From NCBI GenBank assembly GCA_019417795.1, contig DXUR01000242.1:1-5256 (forward strand): DNA of 5,256 bases, written 5' to 3'. A model generated the notes under the pieces. The model saw only the letters and a list, made by a program, of their open reading frames with translations. It was not told the origin of the DNA and made no database searches. A program made the position numbers and the translations under genes. The DNA comes from Clostridiales bacterium (GTDB taxonomy: Bacteria; Bacillota_A; Clostridia; Oscillospirales; Oscillospiraceae). Shown here piece by piece: positions 1-3,115 of the stretch (the first letter of the stretch is position 1; each line of letters begins with the position of its first letter).

Positions 1-1074
1 GCCTTCGACATCTGCGAGAAGAAAATCGCGGATCACGGTCTGGAAATGAAATTGGTGAACGTATCTGCCAGCTTTGATGGCAGTAAGATCATTTTCTTCT
101 TTACCGCCGACGGCCGGGTGGACTTCCGGGAGCTGGTGCGGGATCTGGCCGGCGTGTTCCGGGCCCGGATCGAGCTGCGTCAGATCGGCGTCCGGGACGA
201 GGCCAAAATGGTGGGTGGTCTCGGCATCTGCGGGCGGCCCTTCTGCTGCTCCCAGTTTTTGGACGGGTTCCTGCCCGTCTCCATCAAAATGGCCAAGACT
301 CAGAATCTCAGCCTGAACCCCACCAAGATCTCCGGCACCTGCGGACGGCTGATGTGCTGCCTGAAATATGAGCAGAACGCCTATGAGGACGCCCAGAAGC
401 GGATGCCCAAGCAGGAATCCTTCGTCCAGACCCCCGACGGCCCCGGCAATGTAAAAGCCGTGGACCTGCTGCGGGAAACTGTAAAGGTCAGTCTGGACAG
501 TGCTCCGGAGACCCAGAAGTGCTACCACAACTGCGAGATCTGTGTCCTGCGCAATGGCAAGGGCAGCCGTGAGGGCATTGAGATCCCCACGGAGCGGCCC
601 GAGCGGTATGTGGAGGAAAAGGAAGAGGAGTTCATCGCGCCGGTGATCTCCCGGCACTTTGAAGCGGAGGAACCGACGGAGACGCCGGCCCCCGTCCGGG
701 AACGTCCCCGCGAGGAGGGCGGCGAGAGCAAGAACCGCCGCCGTCACCGGGGCGGACGCCGCAGAAGCGGCGGCAGCGGCGAGGGGACACCCAACACTTC
801 CGCACCGGCGAAGAAGGAAGCTCCCAAGGCCCCCGAAGGCCAGAGCCGTCAGGGCGGCAAGCCCGCAAACCGGTCTCAGCGGCCTAAGCAGGACCGCCCC
901 CGGACCGAGCGGCCCAAGCAGGACCAGCGTCCCAAACAGGATGCGGCTCCCGCCCGGGAAAAGGTCATCAATCCGGAAAACGGTGAAGCTGTTAAGCGCC
1001 GCCGTCACCGGGGCGGACGCCGCCATCGCGGCGGTGGCGGCGGAAACGCCGGCGGAACACCCTCCGCGGAATAA
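1..1074 (+). CDS. ricT: RicT (YaaT), PSP1-domain protein with long basic C-terminal tail; 5' end outside window
   Basis: Open from the first base to TAA at 1072-1074, giving 357 visible residues. An ATG at 46 exists but is internal: it lacks a Shine-Dalgarno, and the 15 codons before it continue the family sequence. Residues 15-125 carry the PSP1/RicT core: a DGSKIIFFFTADGRVDFREL block, RIELRQIGVRDEAK, then two cysteine motifs, CGRPFCC (Cys 77, 82, 83) and CGRLMCC (Cys 114, 119, 120). In Bacillus subtilis RicT acts in the cytoplasm with RicA and RicF in an Fe-S-containing complex that assists RNase Y mRNA maturation, and affects sporulation, competence and biofilm; the same role here is inferred. 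Unusual parts are a further C-x3-C-x2-C (Cys 174, 178, 181) and a tail of about 150 residues, acidic/proline-rich then arginine/glycine-rich, with two RRRHRGGRR blocks and three RPKQD units. The B. subtilis protein is about 275 residues and lacks such a tail. Family assignment is firm; tail function is unknown. Confidence 0.95.
   Translation, partial: AFDICEKKIADHGLEMKLVNVSASFDGSKIIFFFTADGRVDFRELVRDLAGVFRARIELRQIGVRDEAKMVGGLGICGRPFCCSQFLDGFLPVSIKMAKTQNLSLNPTKISGTCGRLMCCLKYEQNAYEDAQKRMPKQESFVQTPDGPGNVKAVDLLRETVKVSLDSAPETQKCYHNCEICVLRNGKGSREGIEIPTERPERYVEEKEEEFIAPVISRHFEAEEPTETPAPVRERPREEGGESKNRRRHRGGRRRSGGSGEGTPNTSAPAKKEAPKAPEGQSRQGGKPANRSQRPKQDRPRTERPKQDQRPKQDAAPAREKVINPENGEAVKRRRHRGGRRHRGGGGGNAGGTPSAE
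736..1023 (+). repeat. 27-nt exact direct repeat (736-762 and 997-1023) inside ricT
   Basis: The 27 bases at 736-762 recur identically at 997-1023. The start-to-start distance is 261 nt, exactly 87 codons, so both copies are read in the same frame and each encodes the core of an RRRHRGGRR block. The second block continues into another HRGG unit and a glycine run, so the protein ends with an RGG-like patch. Exact nucleotide identity, rather than only amino-acid similarity, points to fairly recent duplication or to recombination between the copies (inference). Confidence 0.9.
880..942 (+). repeat. Three RPKQD pentapeptide repeats in the RicT tail
   Basis: In-frame RPKQD units lie at 880-894, 910-924 and 928-942, separated by RPRTE and by a single Q codon. 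Synonymous codons differ between units (for example CGG CCT, CGG CCC and CGT CCC), so this is an older or selected protein-level repeat, unlike the base-identical 27-nt repeat that flanks it on both sides. The segment is predicted to be disordered and positively charged. Confidence 0.8.
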
Positions 1075-1086
1075 GCGACTATCTCA

Positions 1087-1121
1087 GGCGGAGCGGGAAT
1101 CTTTCCGCTCCGCCGTTTTTT
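1087..1121 (+). terminator. Intrinsic terminator after ricT
   Basis: GGCGGAGCGG (1087-1096) pairs perfectly with CCGCTCCGCC (1105-1114), a 10-bp GC-rich stem with an 8-nt loop that can partly close further (GAA with TTT). It is followed by G and six T (1116-1121). The stem starts 13 nt after the ricT stop. The last T directly precedes the AGGAG (1122-1126) that serves as ribosome binding site for the next gene, so no promoter fits between terminator and gene. Confidence 0.9.
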
Positions 1122-1133
1122 AGGAGAATAACT

Positions 1134-1976
1134 ATGGGAAAATTTGACGGCGTCCTGCTGGCCAGCGACTTTGACAATACCATCCTGAATACAGAGTTAC
1201 CCCGCCGCACCGGCTGTCCCATTCCACCTATTTCACAGCGGAATGTGGAAGCCCTCCGCTATTTCATGGACAACGGCGGCCGCTTTGCCGTAGCCACAGG
1301 CCGGGCGCTGCCCGCCTTCCGGATGTTCGCGGAGCAGGTGCCCATGAACGCACCGGCCGTTGTGTGCAACGGCGGCGCGCTGTACGATTTCAAAACGGAG
1401 CGCTATCTGGAAACCATGGAGCTGCCAGAGACCATCCGCCCGCAGGGTCAGGATGTGCTGGACCGGTTTCCCACAGCGGCAGTGGAGGCCTATCACATGG
1501 ACAATGTGATCCATGCCGTGCGGCCCAACGAGTACACCCGGCAGCATGAGCACGTGACCCATGCCGGGGTGCAGCCTGTCCCAACCCTGCTGGAGGTGCC
1601 GATGCCCCTCATCAAGATCATGTTTGAGGATGACCATGAGCACCTGCTGGCTCTGCGGGACTATGTGAGCGGACAGCCCTGGTCAGCGAACTACGAGGTG
1701 TTTTTCTCCGACAGGACTCTGCTGGAGGTCACCCGGAAGGGCGCCAGCAAGGGAGCTATGGTAGCTCGTCTGGCAAAGCGTCTGGGGATCTCCATGGATC
1801 ATGTCTACTGCGCCGGGGACGAAAACAACGATCTCTCCATGCTGACGATGGCGGCAGAGGGGTTTGCCCCGGCTAACTGCGTAGAAACCGTGCGAAGCTG
1901 CGGCGCTACCATTGTGGCGGACTGCGACCACGATACCCTTGCGGAGATCGTCTCCATTCTGGACAAACGGTACTGA
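1134..1976 (+). CDS. Cof-type HAD-superfamily phosphatase (type IIB)
   Basis: A complete 280-residue protein, the usual length for Cof-type HAD hydrolases, which are soluble Mg-dependent phosphatases acting on sugar phosphates, nucleotides or cofactor phosphates. All four catalytic motifs are visible. Motif I is DFDNT, with nucleophile Asp12 and acid/base Asp14. Motif II is the Thr55 of ATGR. Motif III is Lys206 in GASKGAMV. Motif IV is GDENND (228-233). The cap domain lies between motifs II and III (about 85-200), which defines type II. The start is supported by AGGAG at 1122-1126, 7 nt upstream of ATG. The gene sits 59 nt after ricT behind a strong terminator and 15 nt before the thiT promoter, with no terminator of its own. 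Its transcript would therefore enter the TPP riboswitch and meet the 2156-2195 terminator. Substrate cannot be read from the sequence. A thiamine-pathway phosphate is conceivable because of the neighbour, but this is weak evidence. Confidence 0.92.
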   Translation: MGKFDGVLLASDFDNTILNTELPRRTGCPIPPISQRNVEALRYFMDNGGRFAVATGRALPAFRMFAEQVPMNAPAVVCNGGALYDFKTERYLETMELPETIRPQGQDVLDRFPTAAVEAYHMDNVIHAVRPNEYTRQHEHVTHAGVQPVPTLLEVPMPLIKIMFEDDHEHLLALRDYVSGQPWSANYEVFFSDRTLLEVTRKGASKGAMVARLAKRLGISMDHVYCAGDENNDLSMLTMAAEGFAPANCVETVRSCGATIVADCDHDTLAEIVSILDKRY

Positions 1977-1991
1977 GATCCGGCATATGTA

Positions 1992-2020
1992 TTGACAAAA
2001 CAGACATTTTTCTCTATAAT
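1992..2020 (+). promoter_or_regulatory. Consensus sigma-A promoter of the thiT transcript
   Basis: TTGACA (1992-1997) and TATAAT (2015-2020) both match the sigma-A/sigma-70 consensus 6 of 6 and are separated by the ideal 17 bp. The start of transcription is expected around 2026-2029, giving a leader of about 180 nt that contains the complete TPP aptamer and terminator. A perfect promoter followed by attenuation means expression is set mainly by the riboswitch rather than by initiation (inference). Confidence 0.93.
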
Positions 2021-2044
2021 TCCATCTGACCGCAGAAAACTGAA

Positions 2045-2139
2045 CACAGGGGTGCTGGAGAGAACTCCGGCTGAGATGCGGGGCTGTGACTGCCCTCTTT
2101 CCCTTAAACCTGATCCGGGTAATGCCGGCGTAGGAAGTG
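2045..2139 (+). promoter_or_regulatory. TPP riboswitch (THI element) aptamer
   Basis: The conserved THI-box order is present: AGGGGTGC (2048-2055), GGCTGAGA (2069-2076), CCCTT (2101-2105), ACCTGATC (2108-2115) and GTAATGCCGGCGTAGGAA (2119-2136). Pairings seen are: P1 CAC 2045-2047 with GTG 2137-2139; P2 AGGGG 2048-2052 with CCCTT 2101-2105; P3 CTGGAG 2055-2060 with CTCCGG 2065-2070; an extra hairpin GGGC 2081-2084 with GCCC 2092-2095; P4 CCT 2109-2111 with AGG 2132-2134; P5 CCGG 2115-2118 with CCGG 2125-2128. The RNA binds thiamine pyrophosphate. P1 is short (3 bp as I fold it). It lies between a consensus promoter and an intrinsic terminator, so it should act by TPP-dependent premature termination. 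Confidence 0.96.
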
Positions 2140-2155
2140 AACGATCTGTCTTTCC

Positions 2156-2195
2156 GTACCGCAAGCCCGTTCATGTGGCCTGCGGTACTTTTTTT
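2156..2195 (+). terminator. Riboswitch expression platform: intrinsic terminator before thiT
   Basis: GTACCGCA (2156-2163) pairs perfectly with TGCGGTAC (2181-2188). After one A-C mismatch the stem continues with GCC 2165-2167 pairing GGC 2177-2179. Seven T follow (2189-2195), directly ahead of the thiT ribosome binding site. A competing antiterminator is visible: bases 2128-2136 at the 3' side of the aptamer can pair with 2152-2155, 2157-2158 and 2160-2162, leaving two single-base bulges. This would occupy the 5' arm of the terminator and break P1/P4. The two folds exclude each other, as expected for a TPP-bound OFF switch; the antiterminator is inferred by hand pairing. Confidence 0.92.
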
Positions 2196-2209
2196 CAGGA
2201 GGGACGTTT

Positions 2210-2782
2210 ATGTCCGCAAAGAATACCGACTCTCATCTCCGTGTCCGGATGCTGTGCGAGGGTGCCATGATGGTGGCCCTGGCCCAGGTACTCAGCTACA
2301 TCAAGCTGATGGAGCTACCCAACGGCGGCTCCCTGACCCCCGCCATGTTCCCCATCATCCTGTTTGCCGTCCGCTGGGGACTGACTCCGGGCCTCATGGC
2401 CGGCTTCACCTTCGGCCTCTTGCAGCTCATTTTTGACGGTGCTTACGCCTGGGGCTGGCAGTCCATGCTGCTGGACTATCTGGTGGCCTTTACTCCCTTG
2501 GGTCTGGCTGGCCTGTTCAAGGGCAAGAAGTGGGGCATCTTTGTCGGTACCGTGGCAGGCTGCCTCGGCCGTTTTGTTGTTCACTACATCAGCGGTGTGA
2601 CCATCTACAAAATTCTGGCTCCCACGGAGTTCATGAAGTGGACCTTCACCAGTCCTTCCGCCTATTCTCTGGTCTATAACGGCTCCTATATGCTGCCCAA
2701 TACCATCATTGCGCTGGTCATCGCGGCGGTGCTGTATAAGCCCCTGAAAAAGTACATTCTGGGGCAGGATCTCGGCAACTGA
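2210..2782 (+). CDS. thiT: ThiT, thiamine-specific S component of an ECF transporter
   Basis: A complete 190-residue, strongly hydrophobic protein; the Lactococcus lactis ThiT is 182 residues. It captures thiamine outside the membrane and delivers it with the shared ECF module (EcfA, EcfA', EcfT), none of which is encoded here. Hydrophobic segments suit six membrane helices, roughly 15-31, 42-56, 59-75, 83-103, 107-128 and 153-176. Family-like features are the LPNGGSLTPAMFP block (36-48), a short loop then LLDYLVAF (87-94) followed by LGLAGLF, VHYISG (124-129), and YNGSYMLPN (156-164). In the L. lactis structure thiamine contacts come from matching segments; Asp89-Tyr90 and His125 are my candidate ligands by eye alignment. 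The start is fixed by AGGAGG at 2197-2202, 7 nt before ATG. Control by the TPP riboswitch independently supports thiamine as substrate. Single-gene transcript; alternative S components are unlikely given that control. Confidence 0.95.
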   Translation: MSAKNTDSHLRVRMLCEGAMMVALAQVLSYIKLMELPNGGSLTPAMFPIILFAVRWGLTPGLMAGFTFGLLQLIFDGAYAWGWQSMLLDYLVAFTPLGLAGLFKGKKWGIFVGTVAGCLGRFVVHYISGVTIYKILAPTEFMKWTFTSPSAYSLVYNGSYMLPNTIIALVIAAVLYKPLKKYILGQDLGN

Positions 2783-2795
2783 AGAAGAACCCCAC

Positions 2796-2825
2796 AACGG
2801 CGGTCTGCGTACGCAGACCGCCGTT
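2796..2825. terminator. Perfect 30-bp palindrome, probable terminator of thiT
   Basis: The 15 bases at 2796-2810 are the exact reverse complement of 2811-2825, with no spacer. As RNA this gives a stem of about 13 bp with a 4-nt loop, starting 13 nt after the thiT stop. Position and stability suit an intrinsic terminator, but no clean T-tract follows (the sequence continues CGATCTTCC), nor is there one on the opposite strand. Efficiency is therefore uncertain, and an mRNA 3'-end stabiliser is an alternative. Confidence 0.6.
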
Positions 2826-2930
2826 CGATCTTCCTCAGAATACCTTCGTTTCGCATAAACGATTCATCTAAAAGCGGCCCTCTGCGCTCACTTTTGCAGC
2901 ATACGTTTGAAAAACCGCCTTTTTCTTTAT

Positions 2931-2944
2931 CGAAAACGTTTAAT
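2931..2944. promoter_or_regulatory. Possible catabolite-responsive (cre-like) site upstream of ppdK
   Basis: CGAAAACGTTTAAT matches an idealised CcpA site TGAAAACGTTTACA at 11 of 14 positions, including the central AACGTT and both inner A/T flanks. It lies about 54 bp upstream of the ppdK -10 element, a location compatible with activation or modulation of a central carbon gene. No experiment or comparative evidence is available here, and AT-rich DNA gives chance matches. Confidence 0.35.
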
Positions 2945-2970
2945 TTCAAAAGAAAATCTTGTAAAATATA

Positions 2971-3003
2971 TTGATTGTATTTTCTTTCCCAATCTACTAT
3001 AAT
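2971..3003 (+). promoter_or_regulatory. Likely ppdK promoter
   Basis: TATAAT at 2998-3003 is a full consensus -10 in AT-rich DNA, with transcription expected near 3009-3011 and a leader of about 105 nt. The -35 is less clear. TTGATT (2971-2976) matches 4 of 6 but the spacing is 21 bp. TTGTAT (2975-2980) has the ideal 17-bp spacing but matches only 3 of 6. A weak -35 would fit dependence on an upstream activator or UP element (inference). Confidence 0.7.
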
Positions 3004-3020
3004 ACAAAATGGTTATATCC

Positions 3021-3095
3021 GGAGCCGCAGGCCGCCGGTTTTCCGCATTGGGCGTCCACCGGCTCCATGTTGTTCTATTCTGCCTGTTCCGGGCA
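3021..3095 (+). promoter_or_regulatory. Structured 5' leader of ppdK (function unknown)
   Basis: Within the presumed untranslated leader, GGAGCCG (3021-3027) pairs perfectly with CGGCTCC (3060-3066), enclosing a GC-rich interior that can form a small CGG-TTTT-CCG hairpin (3036-3045). A second hairpin, TGCCTG (3081-3086) with CGGGCA (3090-3095), has one wobble pair and a 3-nt loop and sits 7 nt before the ribosome binding site. No T-tract follows either, so they are not terminators. I recognise no known riboswitch or T-box motif. It may be a stabilising leader, or chance pairing in GC-rich RNA. Confidence 0.4.
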
Positions 3096-3115
3096 AAAAT
3101 CGAAGGAGAGTTTCT

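Larger units (their letters stand above)
2783..3115. other. Intergenic region between thiT and ppdK, no gene seen
   Basis: These 333 bases hold no believable coding region on either strand. From left to right: a perfect 30-bp palindrome, an AT-rich stretch (about 2900-3010) that contrasts sharply with the GC-rich genes, a catabolite-response-like site (2931-2944), a likely promoter with a consensus -10 (2998-3003), and a GC-rich leader able to form hairpins before the ppdK ribosome binding site. The A/T-tract sequence at about 2940-2970 could serve as an UP element (inference). Confidence 0.75.

Noticed and set aside
46..54. ATG at 46 as the start of ricT.
   Set aside because: No Shine-Dalgarno precedes it, and the frame is open to base 1 with residues that fit the family just ahead of the MKLV block, so the true start is outside the window.
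659..1123. A 154-codon + strand frame overlapping the ricT tail and running through the terminator.
   Set aside because: It is an Arg/Ala/Pro-rich shadow frame of the GC-rich repetitive tail, with no ribosome binding site, and it reads through the terminator hairpin.
1683..2174. Minus-strand open frames spanning the end of the HAD gene and the TPP riboswitch.
   Set aside because: They overlap a well-supported + strand gene, a consensus promoter and the riboswitch, and their translations show no domain.
1992..2436. Short + strand frames covering the riboswitch and the first part of thiT.
   Set aside because: They cross structured regulatory RNA and the terminator, and overlap the thiT coding frame, which has a clear ribosome binding site and family match.
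2874..2928. A possible terminator: GCGG (2874-2877) with CCGC (2915-2918) followed by CTTTTTCTTT, with an inner CTGC/GCAG pair.
   Set aside because: The outer stem is only 4 bp around a large, mostly unpaired interior, too weak for an intrinsic terminator; the T-run is part of the AT-rich promoter region.
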